Positions 1 to 8,772 of a DNA stretch of 64,000 nucleotides are shown piece after piece. Under the pieces are notes generated by a model. The model saw only the letters and a list, made by a program, of their open reading frames with translations, was not told the origin of the DNA and made no database searches. The stretch is taken from contig NZ_CP060635.1 in NCBI RefSeq assembly GCF_014337215.1, forward strand, positions 1,377,501 through 1,441,500, read 5' to 3'. Source of the stretch: Wansuia hejianensis. GTDB lineage: Bacteria; Bacillota; Clostridia; Lachnospirales; Lachnospiraceae. The position numbers were made by a program, and so were the translations under genes. How positions within the stretch are numbered: the stretch's first letter is position 1; each line of letters opens with the position of its first letter.

Positions 1-78
1 GGCCAGAAACATCAGGAATAATGCTGCCAGGACCCAGAATATCACTTTAATTTCTGTCTGTTTTTTACTTTTCATCAT
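1..78 (-). CDS. ABC transporter permease, N-terminal fragment (cut by window edge)
   Basis: Twenty-six codons read in frame from an ATG ATG pair to the window edge. They give a short basic stretch (MMKSKKQ) followed by a hydrophobic segment typical of the first transmembrane helix of an importer permease. A GAGGG ribosome binding site overlaps the stop of the preceding ATPase gene, so the two are translationally linked. Calling it a permease is an inference from position and hydrophobicity; the rest lies outside the window. Confidence 0.55.
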   Translation of the reverse strand, partial: MMKSKKQTEIKVIFWVLAALFLMFLA

Positions 79-85
79 TCTGCCC

Positions 86-853
86 TCATGATACCTGTAC
101 GTTCGGGCAGCCTGCGCCGAACAGGGCGAAGATATTATTCTTTTTAATTTCCAGCTGATTCAGTATAAACTTTTTCACAAACTCGTTGCCTGGCTTCTCT
201 ATGATATCCCCAGGTCTTCCAAACTGGGCAATTGCCCCCTCGTTCACGATCATCACCCGGTCCGACAGCGTTAAAGCCTCTTCCGGGTCATGTGTCACGA
301 TAATCGTAGTGAGATGATACTCCTGGGCGATGGCCCGTATCCGGTCTTTGATTGATTCCTTGATTACCCCGTCCAGAGCACTCAGGGGCTCATCCAATAA
401 CAGAATCCTGGGCTTCATGACCATGGTTCTGGCCAAAGCTACCCTCTGCTTCTGTCCGCCGGAAAGCTGATCGATCCTTTTCTTCAGATGCTCCTGCAGC
501 CCCAGAAGCCCGATCAGCTCATCCACCTCTTTCTTCGTTGAAATGGATGGCCGGTTCTTCAGTCCATAGGTTATATTCTGATAGACATTCAGGTTCGGAA
601 ACAGGGCATAATCCTGAAAAACGATGTTGAATCCCCGCTTTTCCATGGGGACTTCTGTGATATCCTCGCCGTTGAAATACAGCTTACCGGCATCAATCTC
701 TGTAATCCCCAATATCAGGTTCAGAAGCGTAGTTTTTCCGCATCCGGACGGACCGAGAATGGATACAATTTCACCGTCCTCAATTTCCAGGTTGATATGT
801 TCCAAAATCGTCACTCCGTCGTAAGCTTTTTTAACATTTTCTAATTTCAGCAT
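86..853 (-). CDS. ABC importer ATP-binding protein (PotA/FbpC-like)
   Basis: Energises uptake of a small solute at the cytoplasmic face of the membrane. Of 255 residues, the nucleotide-binding domain fills 1-230: Walker A GPSGCGKT at 34-41, Q-loop Gln80, signature LSGGQ at 130-134, Walker B ILLLDEP at 150-156 and switch His188. It resembles the Fe3+/spermidine/putrescine/2-aminoethylphosphonate class, but it lacks most of the C-terminal TOBE regulatory domain usual in PotA (about 350 residues). The substrate cannot be told from the sequence. It precedes a permease gene and follows an RpiR regulator, which could control the operon. Confidence 0.85.
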   Translation of the reverse strand: MLKLENVKKAYDGVTILEHINLEIEDGEIVSILGPSGCGKTTLLNLILGITEIDAGKLYFNGEDITEVPMEKRGFNIVFQDYALFPNLNVYQNITYGLKNRPSISTKKEVDELIGLLGLQEHLKKRIDQLSGGQKQRVALARTMVMKPRILLLDEPLSALDGVIKESIKDRIRAIAQEYHLTTIIVTHDPEEALTLSDRVMIVNEGAIAQFGRPGDIIEKPGNEFVKKFILNQLEIKKNNIFALFGAGCPNVQVS

Positions 854-992
854 ACTTAAAATCTCCTCATTCTCTGCGGTATGCGCAGGTCCAAAAGCGC
901 CTTTTTATGAGACGGCCTCATTATAGCAAGCGCCATTTTAGAAAACAACAAAATCAATTTCAACTCTTTGTTAGCTCACTGTAAAATCCCAT

Positions 993-1020
993 AAAAAAAC
1001 CGTGTAGTAAATCTACACAG
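993..1020 (-). terminator. Rho-independent terminator after the RpiR gene
   Basis: On the minus strand an 8-bp stem (CTGTGTAG / CTACACGG, loop ATTTA) is followed by a run of seven T. It lies 10 bases past the RpiR stop codon and separates that gene from the ABC operon. Confidence 0.75.
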
Positions 1021-1029
1021 TTTCCGTTT

Positions 1030-1899
1030 TCATTCATAAGCCTTATCCCTGATTACCCTGCTGCTCTTGTCCAGCCGGCCCGCATACCTGTTGTAATCCG
1101 ACGCCAGTAGCCCCATATAGATCATGTCCACCAGCAGCAGCTGCGTCGTCCTGGAGAAGATGGCGTCCCCGTAAAACAGCTGTTCCTGAGAAGTGCAAAG
1201 AAGAAGATCTGCATACCTGCTGATGAGCGAGTCTTTAAAATTTGTCAGTACGATGGTCACCGCACCGCTTTTTTTAGCCGCTTTCATCACGTCCACCGTA
1301 TCTCTTGAACATCCCGAGTAGGAAATACCAATTGCCGCATCCCTCCCGGTCAAATTGCTGGCGCTGATCCTCTGGTGGTAATAATCGTCAAAATGGCGGC
1401 AGTTAAGCCCCAGATACAAGAGCTTCGTCAGCAAATCACGAGCCGTCACATTGGAATTCTCCACACTGTAAATATCTATGAGTCTGGCGCAGTTCAGCGT
1501 TTCAATGATTTTTTCATAGGTTTTCAGGGAAATGCTTTTCAGGTTATCCTCCATGATTTTGGAAGTCGTCCTGACTATTTTCCCTGGAATCTCCGACAGC
1601 TTCTCTCCTCCGGTCAGCGAATACCCGTACATGGGCTCCACCGTCCCCTGTTCTTCTGTATTCCTGCGAGCCTCCTCTGCCACCAGCGCATACCGGAACT
1701 CCCGGTAGCCGCCATATCCGATCGCCTTTACCATCCTCAGGACCGTGGGCTGGCTCACACCGGAATATTCTGCGAGCCGGTCCAGCGGCAGCTCCGCTAG
1801 ACGGTTCAAATGCTCCAGAATATAATCTGCGGCTATTTTTTCAGATTTTCTCAGATCTCCGTACTTTTCTTCAATCCGCAGCGCAATTCCATTTCTCAT
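1030..1899 (-). CDS. MurR/RpiR family transcriptional regulator
   Basis: A sugar-phosphate-type regulator: N-terminal HTH_6 domain (about residues 1-80, recognition region around SGVSQPTVLRMVKAIG) and a C-terminal SIS domain (about 115-265, with GISYSGCSRDT as the phosphosugar-binding loop). I start it at the ATG at 1899, preceded by GGGGGA at 7 bases; an upstream ATG at 1917 has no such site. Families of this kind repress or activate sugar or amino-sugar catabolic operons on binding a phosphorylated sugar. The neighbouring ABC operon is the likely target, which is inference. Confidence 0.85.
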   Translation of the reverse strand: MRNGIALRIEEKYGDLRKSEKIAADYILEHLNRLAELPLDRLAEYSGVSQPTVLRMVKAIGYGGYREFRYALVAEEARRNTEEQGTVEPMYGYSLTGGEKLSEIPGKIVRTTSKIMEDNLKSISLKTYEKIIETLNCARLIDIYSVENSNVTARDLLTKLLYLGLNCRHFDDYYHQRISASNLTGRDAAIGISYSGCSRDTVDVMKAAKKSGAVTIVLTNFKDSLISRYADLLLCTSQEQLFYGDAIFSRTTQLLLVDMIYMGLLASDYNRYAGRLDKSSRVIRDKAYE

Positions 1900-2155
1900 C
1901 CCTCTGTCCCCCGGCATGTAAGTTTTCTACAAAATACCCCGGCTAATCAGCCGTCTGAAACGGCTGCGCCTCTTGGTTTCCCCGGCATCCAACTACGTTA
2001 AATCTCTGTAAATTCTTAATTTTTGTTCGCCGAAGACTCTTCCCATTTTTTCCATTATAAAAGCAAAAAGAAACGGCGGATATCCGATTTCCGAAAAATT
2101 CTCGTAAATTCTTCGTAAAATCCATATCCACCGCCCGAAAACCCGGCCTGCCGCA

Positions 2156-3142
2156 TCAGTTCAGCGTAATATCACCGCTTCCGGTATCCAGGCTTATCAG
2201 ATACTCCGGTTTCTCTCCAAAGCTTCCTGTCGCTTCCGTTCCCTTTTTATTGTAAGACAAACCGCTGTCCATCTTTCCCCCGATATCGCCTGAATGGGTC
2301 GTTGCCTGCAGCGTGAAGGATTTTTCCTCCAGGCCAGTAATCCTTATGTCCCCGCTTCCGGTCCTCGCGTCGATCCCTCCGCCGATACGATCCAGGAACA
2401 GGTCGCCGCTTCCCGCCTGGCTCTTCACATCTCCCGTGCTGTCCGCTATCTGCTGTTCTCCGGAACCTGTCTCAGATATCACATTTCCTTTAATCCCGGT
2501 AATATTCACATCTCCGGAACCAGTCAGCACATCCAGATCCCCTTCGATCTGGTTCAGATTCAGATTACCGCTGCCCGACCTGCAGGTGACTGTCTTACCA
2601 CCGATTCTCAGCAGTGTGACGTCGCCGCTTCCAACGGTGACAGACAAGTCGCCTGCCTTGCTGTCAGACATGGTGACATTGCCGCTGCCCGTCTTGATGT
2701 TCAATGATCCCCGGAACTTTGCCGGAATTCCAATCTTCACATAACGGATGCCAGTTCCGAAATTCAGAAATCCTATGGCGTAGAAGCTTTTCCCTTCCTC
2801 CACGGACAGGGTGCCATTCTTTGTATCATTCTGTATTTTGGCCAAATTCTCTTCCTCCGGCTTGCCCGCCATGTATTCGGAAACGGTAAAGCTGCCGGTT
2901 TCACTGGTTTCAAAAATCAGGTCGGCCGAACGGTAGGTAATTGAAATCTCCGAATAACCAGTGACGTCTAACTCCTGTTCATTGACCAGCTTAGCGTCTC
3001 CGGAAGAAAAACTAAAGCTAAAATTCTTCCAAAACTCACGTGCTCCCGTCCCGCCCAGTGTAATCATCCAGATCATCACTCCAACCATGGAAGCGATCAG
3101 AACACATAAGACCGCTATTAATATTCCCTTCCCTTTTTTCAT
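2156..3142 (-). CDS. DUF4097 beta-strand-repeat protein, membrane anchored
   Basis: A single N-terminal transmembrane helix (about residues 5-30) is followed by an outward-facing domain built of short repeats around the motif GSGDV/GSGNV, the DUF4097 (adhesin-like beta-solenoid) pattern. Function of the family is not established; members sit next to DUF1700 and PadR genes in many Bacillota, as here. Start taken at the ATG at 3142, with GAGAGG eight bases upstream. It is the last gene of a three-gene minus-strand operon. A role in sensing or coping with envelope stress is often suggested for this trio, but nothing in the sequence proves it. Confidence 0.8.
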   Translation of the reverse strand: MKKGKGILIAVLCVLIASMVGVMIWMITLGGTGAREFWKNFSFSFSSGDAKLVNEQELDVTGYSEISITYRSADLIFETSETGSFTVSEYMAGKPEEENLAKIQNDTKNGTLSVEEGKSFYAIGFLNFGTGIRYVKIGIPAKFRGSLNIKTGSGNVTMSDSKAGDLSVTVGSGDVTLLRIGGKTVTCRSGSGNLNLNQIEGDLDVLTGSGDVNITGIKGNVISETGSGEQQIADSTGDVKSQAGSGDLFLDRIGGGIDARTGSGDIRITGLEEKSFTLQATTHSGDIGGKMDSGLSYNKKGTEATGSFGEKPEYLISLDTGSGDITLN

Positions 3143-3176
3143 ATACAAAACCTCTCAATCCCCACTATTTAGCTTT

Positions 3177-3869
3177 TTACTGATTATGATTCATCAGCAG
3201 ATTTACAACAGTCTGTACGCAGGGTGCGATCAGCCAGATCAGCCAGGTGATATACCATGCGCCGGTTCCAAAGCTGATGAGGAAATAGAGAATTGTTGCA
3301 ATCAGCCAGATCACAGAACTTACCGCGTTCTTCACTTCCTTGTTCCTCGTATTGCCGCTCTTCCACTCTTTGAACTCTTCCACCAGCGTGTCGTCCTGCT
3401 TCTGATATTTCGGATACATATTGGAGCAGTAGACCATAATACCCGTAGCAACCGCAGAAAAGATCAGCATGACAATAAATCCAATCAGCCCGAACATATC
3501 CTCGCCTTCTCCGAATCCAATACCGATTGCTATGATCAACATCCAGACGGCAAAGCCCACAATATAGAGGCTGATTCCCACCGCATGGAGAAACGCCCGT
3601 TTCTTCCTGTCCCCGAGAGGTTCCATTGCAGACCGGCCGCTATAATCCTGAGCACCGTTATCCGCAAACTCACGGAACAGTTCTCTCACATCTCCCACCG
3701 AATCCAGCGCGCACTGATAGGCATCCTCTTCCCGATACCCCTGACGGATCAGATCATCGTACCGCTCTTCCATATTGCCGATCAGCTCTTCCTTCAACTC
3801 CAGCACCTTCCTCGTCTTGGTCACGTCCTTCAGCAAATCGTCCATGAAGGCTCTTATTTTTTCTTTCAT
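3177..3869 (-). CDS. DUF1700 family membrane protein
   Basis: The N-terminal 70 residues form the permease-prefix/DUF1700 helical segment (MKEKIRAF...ELKEELIGNMEERYDDL), followed by four hydrophobic stretches (about 100-125, 135-160, 185-205 and 208-228), so an integral membrane protein is expected. I start it at the ATG at 3869 because the AGGAGG site lies 9 bases upstream; an earlier GTG overlaps that site and the stop of the PadR gene. Fifteen bases separate it from PadR and about 34 from DUF4097. Such proteins are typically controlled by the adjoining PadR repressor. Confidence 0.8.
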   Translation of the reverse strand: MKEKIRAFMDDLLKDVTKTRKVLELKEELIGNMEERYDDLIRQGYREEDAYQCALDSVGDVRELFREFADNGAQDYSGRSAMEPLGDRKKRAFLHAVGISLYIVGFAVWMLIIAIGIGFGEGEDMFGLIGFIVMLIFSAVATGIMVYCSNMYPKYQKQDDTLVEEFKEWKSGNTRNKEVKNAVSSVIWLIATILYFLISFGTGAWYITWLIWLIAPCVQTVVNLLMNHNQ

Positions 3870-3883
3870 CTCTATGATCCTCC

Positions 3884-4207
3884 TCACTTCAACAATTTAT
3901 CAATCAGCTCTCTGGCTTCCGTCCAGTCCTGCTTATATGCAGCATAGGCAGTCTTCCCTGATTCTGTAATAGAATAATACCTTCTTCGGGCGCCTGTGTT
4001 CTGGTCACCCCAGTAGGTGCTGATGTATCCGGCCTTCTCCAACCTGCGAAAGGCTGTATACAGTGTAGCTTCCTTCAATTCATACCGGTTATCTGTCTTT
4101 TCCAGTATATCTTTATTGATCTGATAGCCGTAGCTGTCACTGTCCATCAGATGTGATAAAATAATCGCTTCCGTATGTCCTCTCAATATGTCGGCTGTAA
4201 TGGACAT
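3884..4207 (-). CDS. PadR family transcriptional regulator
   Basis: A 107-residue winged-helix protein. The PadR core is clear: GHTEAIILSHLMDSDSYGYQI, then ELKEATLYTAFRRLEKAGYI as the recognition helix and the wing with the GARRRYYSIT strand, then a short C-terminal dimerisation helix. GGGAGG lies 7 bases before the ATG. It heads the operon with DUF1700 and DUF4097 and probably represses it; the family usually binds its own promoter. Confidence 0.9.
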   Translation of the reverse strand: MSITADILRGHTEAIILSHLMDSDSYGYQINKDILEKTDNRYELKEATLYTAFRRLEKAGYISTYWGDQNTGARRRYYSITESGKTAYAAYKQDWTEARELIDKLLK

Positions 4208-4273
4208 TGATATACCTCCCTTCTTTTGTTACATCATAAATCATTATACCTCATCTGTCAATGTATTTCACAT

Positions 4274-4315
4274 AAAAAAAGAAAATTGTGCGAGTCAAGC
4301 CAATTTTCTTTTTTT
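4274..4315 (-). terminator. Terminator hairpin between the GNAT gene and the PadR operon
   Basis: Perfect 15-bp inverted repeat: A7-GAAAATTG and CAATTTTC-T7 around a 12-base loop. Because of the A and T tracts it could stop transcription in either direction. On the minus strand it directly follows the GNAT gene's stop. Confidence 0.8.
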
Positions 4316-4328
4316 CCTGGTGTATTCC

Positions 4329-4778
4329 CTAGCGAGCTATATCCCACGCCGTCTGCTCTCCGGTATAATCCATCTGAAACTCTGTCTCGCCTGTTTCTTC
4401 ATCTACCAGTTTTTCCCTTACTATAAACCCTTCTCTCCGGTAAAAACTGACAGCCCGTTCATTTTTTTCATAGACTTGCAGCGTAAGCGTTGATTTCCTA
4501 AGTTTCACATAATCCAGAAGCTGTTTTCCGATCCCCATGGACCGTGAACGGAAATCTACAAATATTCCGGCGATATACGGCCCATCCGCTCCTATAAACC
4601 CCTTTATCTCTCCATTTTCTTCATAAACATATACCTCGGCCCTGGGAAGCAGCTTTCTGACCTCCCGATAATGACCTTTCCAATATTCCTCTTTTATAAA
4701 AGCATGTGCCTGCTCATTGCTCTGGAGCCACAATTCCATAACCTGGTCCAGGTCTGCTTCCCTCAGTTCTCTGATCAT
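4329..4778 (-). CDS. GNAT family N-acetyltransferase
   Basis: A 149-residue GNAT enzyme that would move an acetyl group from acetyl-CoA to an amine. The acetyl-CoA-binding motif A is seen as IFVDFRSRSMGIGKQLLDYV (Q/RxxGxG/A-type, here RSMGIG) and motif B as LQVYEKNERAVSFYRREGF. The overall pattern is like YjaB/RimI-type proteins. The substrate is unknown. It stands alone between a terminator and metA. Confidence 0.85.
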   Translation of the reverse strand: MIRELREADLDQVMELWLQSNEQAHAFIKEEYWKGHYREVRKLLPRAEVYVYEENGEIKGFIGADGPYIAGIFVDFRSRSMGIGKQLLDYVKLRKSTLTLQVYEKNERAVSFYRREGFIVREKLVDEETGETEFQMDYTGEQTAWDIAR

Positions 4779-4927
4779 GACCTATCATTTCCTTTCATTG
4801 TGAGACACACATCTATTTAAAATAATGAAAGCCGTAAAGCTTACGCCTTGCGACTTTCCCAGGAAAACGATGTTCAAAATGTTATTCCGTACTTCACAAA
4901 TTCTCCTCGCATCCCATAAATGCGCCA

Positions 4928-5857
4928 TTATTTCCCGAATTCCGGCGCCCCGTACAGGTTATAGGGAGTGATCTGATATACGTAATAATTGAGCCAGTTC
5001 ATGTACAGATTCGCCGAATGCGCCCGCCACATCAGCAGCGGCCTGCTGGAGGGGTCGTCGTTTTTGTAATAATTCTTCGGGAGCGCAATCTCCATTCCCT
5101 TCTCTGCGTCTCTTTTATACTCTCCGTCCAATGTCACGCGGTCGTATTCCGGATGGCCCTGGATGAAGATCTTCCGGCCGTCGTCAGACATGCCCAGGAA
5201 GAAGCCTGCCTCGTCTGATTCCGCCAGGACGGTGATCTTCTCACAGGCCTTGACTTCCTCCAGGTTAACCTCTGTATGTCTGGAATGGGGCGCGAGGAAT
5301 ATATCGTCAAACCCCCGGACAAGAGGAATCTTCCGGTCGTTCACCTTATGCCAGAACAGCCCGAACATCTTTTCCGGCAGGATACGCTTCCTGATTCCAT
5401 AAAAATAATACATGGCCGCCTGCGCTCCCCAGCACTGATACATAGTAGAGGTCACATGGGTCTCCGTCCAGTCCATGATCTTGGTCAGCTCGTCCCAGAA
5501 GTCGACCTCTTCAAACTCCAGAAATTCAATGGGCGCTCCCGTAATGATCATCCCGTCAAAATAGTCTTTCTTGATGTCCTCGAAATGGATATAAAATTTA
5601 TTCAAATGACTGACAGACGTGTTCTTCGGGGCATGAGACGATACCATCAGAAAAGTAACGTCAATCTGCAGCGGAGAATTCGACAGACAGCGCAAAATCT
5701 GCAGTTCCGTCTCTTCTTTCAGGGGCATCAGATTCAGGATCAGGATCTGCAGCGGGCGGATATCCTGGTGAAGGGCGCGGATCTCATCCATGACAAAAAT
5801 ATTTTCCTTCTCCAGAATCTCTTTGGCCGGCAGGTCGCTTTGTATTTTAATAGGCAT
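4928..5857 (-). CDS. metA: Homoserine O-acetyltransferase (MetA type)
   Basis: Activates homoserine for methionine synthesis. At 309 residues it has full MetA length, with the nucleophile Cys142 in MYQCWGAQAA and the His/Glu pair in GHPEYD near residue 235. Residue 111 is Glu (GAPIEFLEFEEVDFW). In studied MetA enzymes Glu111 goes with acetyl-CoA and Gly111 with succinyl-CoA, so acetyl transfer is predicted despite the common 'succinyltransferase' label. Fifty-three bases downstream of ligA on the same strand. I saw no SAM riboswitch or T-box in the short upstream gap. Confidence 0.93.
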   Translation of the reverse strand: MPIKIQSDLPAKEILEKENIFVMDEIRALHQDIRPLQILILNLMPLKEETELQILRCLSNSPLQIDVTFLMVSSHAPKNTSVSHLNKFYIHFEDIKKDYFDGMIITGAPIEFLEFEEVDFWDELTKIMDWTETHVTSTMYQCWGAQAAMYYFYGIRKRILPEKMFGLFWHKVNDRKIPLVRGFDDIFLAPHSRHTEVNLEEVKACEKITVLAESDEAGFFLGMSDDGRKIFIQGHPEYDRVTLDGEYKRDAEKGMEIALPKNYYKNDDPSSRPLLMWRAHSANLYMNWLNYYVYQITPYNLYGAPEFGK

Positions 5858-5910
5858 CTATTTCTTTCCCCTTTCGTTCAGCTTTCACCAGTATAACACA
5901 ATTCCCTGGT

Positions 5911-7863
5911 TCATTCCAGCATCTTCATAAAATCTTCTTCCGACAGAATGGGGATTTCCAGTTCCCTGGCTTTTTTGTTCTTTGAGGAATTGGAAGCCGT
6001 ATCATTATTGATCAGATAAGTCGTCTTAGAGGTGACGCTTCCTGTCACCTTGCCCCCCTGCTCCTCGATCCGATCCTTAAGCGCATTCCGGTTCGGAAAA
6101 TGGGACAGGCTTCCCGTGATGACAAAGGTCATACCCTGCAGCTTCTGCGGCCCTTCCCCTTTGCTTTCTTCCTGGATATTCAGATGAGGCAGCAGCCGGT
6201 CAAACATCTCACCGTGCCGTTCCTTCTTCCACCAGTCCGTGAAACTGGCTCCAATGACGCCGCCAATTCCGTCAATGGCACTCAGCTCTTCCACTGTCGC
6301 GTTCCGTATCTGATCCAGATCTCCGTCAAAAGCTCTGCAGATCAGCTTCGCGTTAGCCAGGCCGATGTTAGGGATGCCCATTCCGTAGATCACCCGGGAA
6401 AGGGTGGTATCCCGCGCCTTCTGGATTCCCTGCCAAAGCTTTTCATATGATTTTTCTCCAAAACCGTCCATCGCCACAATCGTCTCACGGTGGCGGTCCA
6501 GCTCGAAAATGTCCGCATAATCGTGTACCAGTCCGTGCGCCATAAATTTTTCCAGCGTTGCCTCCGACATCCCGTCAATATTCATCGCATCCCGGCTTAC
6601 AAACAGGGTAAAGGCCTTCATCGCCTTAGCCGGACAGCCTGGATTCGTACAGATAAGCGTCTCCACCCCATTCGTATCAGAGATCTGCGTGTTCTCCCCG
6701 CAGGCCGGGCAGTTGTCCGGTATGCCCTTTACGCCGCTGCGCGTCTCATTTTCCGCGATCTGCGGAATAATCATGTTGGCCTTGTACACCTCGATCTCAT
6801 CACCGATCCCCAGCTCCAGTTCCTTCATGATGCTGATATTGTGGACGCTGGCTCTGGATACCGTGGTGCCCTCCAGCTCCACAGGCTCAAAGATCGCAAT
6901 GGGATTAATCAGGCCGGTCCTCGACGGGCTCCATTCAATTTCCAGCAGCCGGGTCTTTTTCTTCTCATCCGCCCATTTGAACGCATAGGCATTTCTGGGA
7001 AATTTTGCCGTCGTTCCAAGGGAATCGCCGTAAGCGATATCATCATAGATCGCCACCAGGCCGTCAGAGGGAAAATCATTTACCGCGATCTTCGCTGAAA
7101 AATATTCCATGGCCTCATCCAGGCTTTTTCCATCCACTACTCTGTATTCCACCGTCTCAAATCCCTGGGAGGAAAGCCAGTCCATCTGCTCCTGGCGCGA
7201 ATTATGGAAATCCACTCCTTCTGCTTTTACCAGGGCAAAGGCCCAGAAATGTACCCTTCTTCTGGCCGTAATTTCATTGTTCAGCTGACGTACAGAACCG
7301 CTGCAGAGATTCCTGGGGTTCTTATACCGGGCGTCCACATCCTCGATCTCTTCGTTGATCTTTTCAAAGTCTGAGTAGGTGATGAAAGCTTCTCCCCTCA
7401 GAATCAGTTCCCCTCTGCAGGGAATCTGCAATGGGAGATTTGCGAATACGCGGGCATTGTTCGTCACTACTTCTCCCACAATCCCGTTTCCTCTTGTGAC
7501 CGCCTTGTCCAGCCGTCCGTCCCGGTAAGTCAAAACGATCGTCAGACCGTCCATCTTCCAGGACAGCAGCGTTTTCCTGTCCCCGATGAAGGAGCGCAAT
7601 GCTTCCAGATCTTTCGTCTTATCCAATGAGAGCATGGGACTCTCGTGAACCTCCTTGGGCAGTTCATCCACCGCCTCAAATCCCACATTTACCGTAGGTG
7701 AATTGGCCAGTACCATGCCTGTCTTCTGCTCCAGCTCTTCCAGCTCATCGTATAATTTATCATATTCGTAATTGCTCATCAGCTCCCGGTCTTCCGCATA
7801 ATATGCCCGGGCAGCCTCGTTCAGCTTATCAACAAGCTCTTTCATTCTCTTCGCATCATCCAT
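5911..7863 (-). CDS. ligA: NAD-dependent DNA ligase
   Basis: Seals nicks during replication and repair with NAD+ as cofactor. Domains in order: Ia and adenylation (AMP-lysine Lys103 in KMDG), OB fold, four-Cys zinc finger (CPACGENT...CTNPGCPAKA), helix-hairpin-helix region and a C-terminal BRCT domain (from about 575). Length 650 is slightly short of the usual 670. The second residue of the usual KLDG is Met here. Its start overlaps the end of the pseudouridine synthase gene by 8 bases, suggesting co-transcription. Confidence 0.95.
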   Translation of the reverse strand: MDDAKRMKELVDKLNEAARAYYAEDRELMSNYEYDKLYDELEELEQKTGMVLANSPTVNVGFEAVDELPKEVHESPMLSLDKTKDLEALRSFIGDRKTLLSWKMDGLTIVLTYRDGRLDKAVTRGNGIVGEVVTNNARVFANLPLQIPCRGELILRGEAFITYSDFEKINEEIEDVDARYKNPRNLCSGSVRQLNNEITARRRVHFWAFALVKAEGVDFHNSRQEQMDWLSSQGFETVEYRVVDGKSLDEAMEYFSAKIAVNDFPSDGLVAIYDDIAYGDSLGTTAKFPRNAYAFKWADEKKKTRLLEIEWSPSRTGLINPIAIFEPVELEGTTVSRASVHNISIMKELELGIGDEIEVYKANMIIPQIAENETRSGVKGIPDNCPACGENTQISDTNGVETLICTNPGCPAKAMKAFTLFVSRDAMNIDGMSEATLEKFMAHGLVHDYADIFELDRHRETIVAMDGFGEKSYEKLWQGIQKARDTTLSRVIYGMGIPNIGLANAKLICRAFDGDLDQIRNATVEELSAIDGIGGVIGASFTDWWKKERHGEMFDRLLPHLNIQEESKGEGPQKLQGMTFVITGSLSHFPNRNALKDRIEEQGGKVTGSVTSKTTYLINNDTASNSSKNKKARELEIPILSEEDFMKMLE

Positions 7864-8572
7864 GTTTGATCTCCTGCCTTTTCACAGTCTCCTGAAGCTT
7901 TTGCAATTCCGCCTCCGTCAGCTCCCGGTATTCGCCGGGCCGCAGGCCGTCCAGCGTCAGATTCACGACTCTGACCCGTTTCAGGGTACAGACGTGATAG
8001 CCTTCCGCTTCACACATTCTCCGTATCTGCCGGTTTAACCCCTGGGTCAGAATGATCCGGAAGCTCTTTTCCCCGGTGCGAACGGCCTGGCAGGGCCGGG
8101 TTGTCACTCCCAGCTCTTCCAGATAGATACCTTTCTTCATTATTTCCAGAAAAGAATCTTTTATTTTCCTGTCCACAGACACTTCGTATTCTTTTTCATG
8201 GCAGTTTCTCGCCCTCATCATCCGGTCTATCAGCTCCCCGTCATCTGTCAGAAGCAGCAGCCCCTCTGATTCTTTATCCAGGCGGCCCGCATAGGTGATC
8301 CGCTTCGGGTAGTCCAGAAAGTCCGTCAGATTATTCTTTTCATCCCTGTCCGACGTACAGACGATTCCTCTGGGCTTATAAAATCTCAGATAGACCTTCT
8401 GCTCTTCCAGATGCACCTCCCGTCCGTTGACGCATACATGGTCTGACGCTTCCACCTGCATTCCGGCGGCAGCCTGACGGCCGTTCACCGTGACACATCC
8501 CTTTTCCACAAGACGGTCTGCTTCACGCCTGGAACACAGGCCGCAGCCGCTCAAATATTTATTAATCCTCAT
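7856..8572 (-). CDS. rRNA pseudouridine synthase (RluF/RluB family)
   Basis: Isomerises uridine in rRNA. It has an N-terminal S4 RNA-binding domain (MRINKYLSGCGLCSRREADRL) and the RsuA/RluB/E/F catalytic domain with GRLDKESEGLLLLT, where Asp is the nucleophile, and the conserved GLNRQIRRMCE stretch. The first 26 residues of the longest possible frame are discarded: the ATG at 8572 has GGAAGG six bases upstream and begins the S4 domain. Sequence pattern favours RluF over RluB, but I would not fix the target uridine. Confidence 0.88.
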   Translation of the reverse strand: MRINKYLSGCGLCSRREADRLVEKGCVTVNGRQAAAGMQVEASDHVCVNGREVHLEEQKVYLRFYKPRGIVCTSDRDEKNNLTDFLDYPKRITYAGRLDKESEGLLLLTDDGELIDRMMRARNCHEKEYEVSVDRKIKDSFLEIMKKGIYLEELGVTTRPCQAVRTGEKSFRIILTQGLNRQIRRMCEAEGYHVCTLKRVRVVNLTLDGLRPGEYRELTEAELQKLQETVKRQEIKHG

Positions 8573-8591
8573 ACGATACCTTCCGTCAAAG

Positions 8592-8633
8592 GAAGGCTGT
8601 CTCAAAACCTTCTTCTGTTTTAAGACAGCCTTC
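8592..8633 (-). terminator. Long hairpin upstream of the pseudouridine synthase
   Basis: A 17-bp stem with one mismatch (left arm 8592-8608, right arm 8617-8633) with a short loop. It lies between the membrane-protein gene (ends 8773) and the pseudouridine synthase start (8572). The minus-strand exit has TTCCTTT rather than a long T run, so it may be a weak terminator or a leader structure. Confidence 0.5.
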
Positions 8634-8772
8634 GACCATTCCCTGTTCATTTACTATGAAAGCCCCGGCCGGCAGCCATGAAACGGAGCATGCTTCCATG
8701 CGGAGACTCATAGATTCCACTTATTTAAGATAACTCCCGGACAACAGCTCCACAGGGCAGCAGGCTTGTCCG

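Noticed and set aside
1943..2131. 62-residue minus-strand frame between the RpiR and DUF4097 genes
   Set aside because: No ribosome binding site, no known family and odd composition.
5858..5910. SAM riboswitch or T-box before metA
   Set aside because: The gap is only 53 bases, too short for either.
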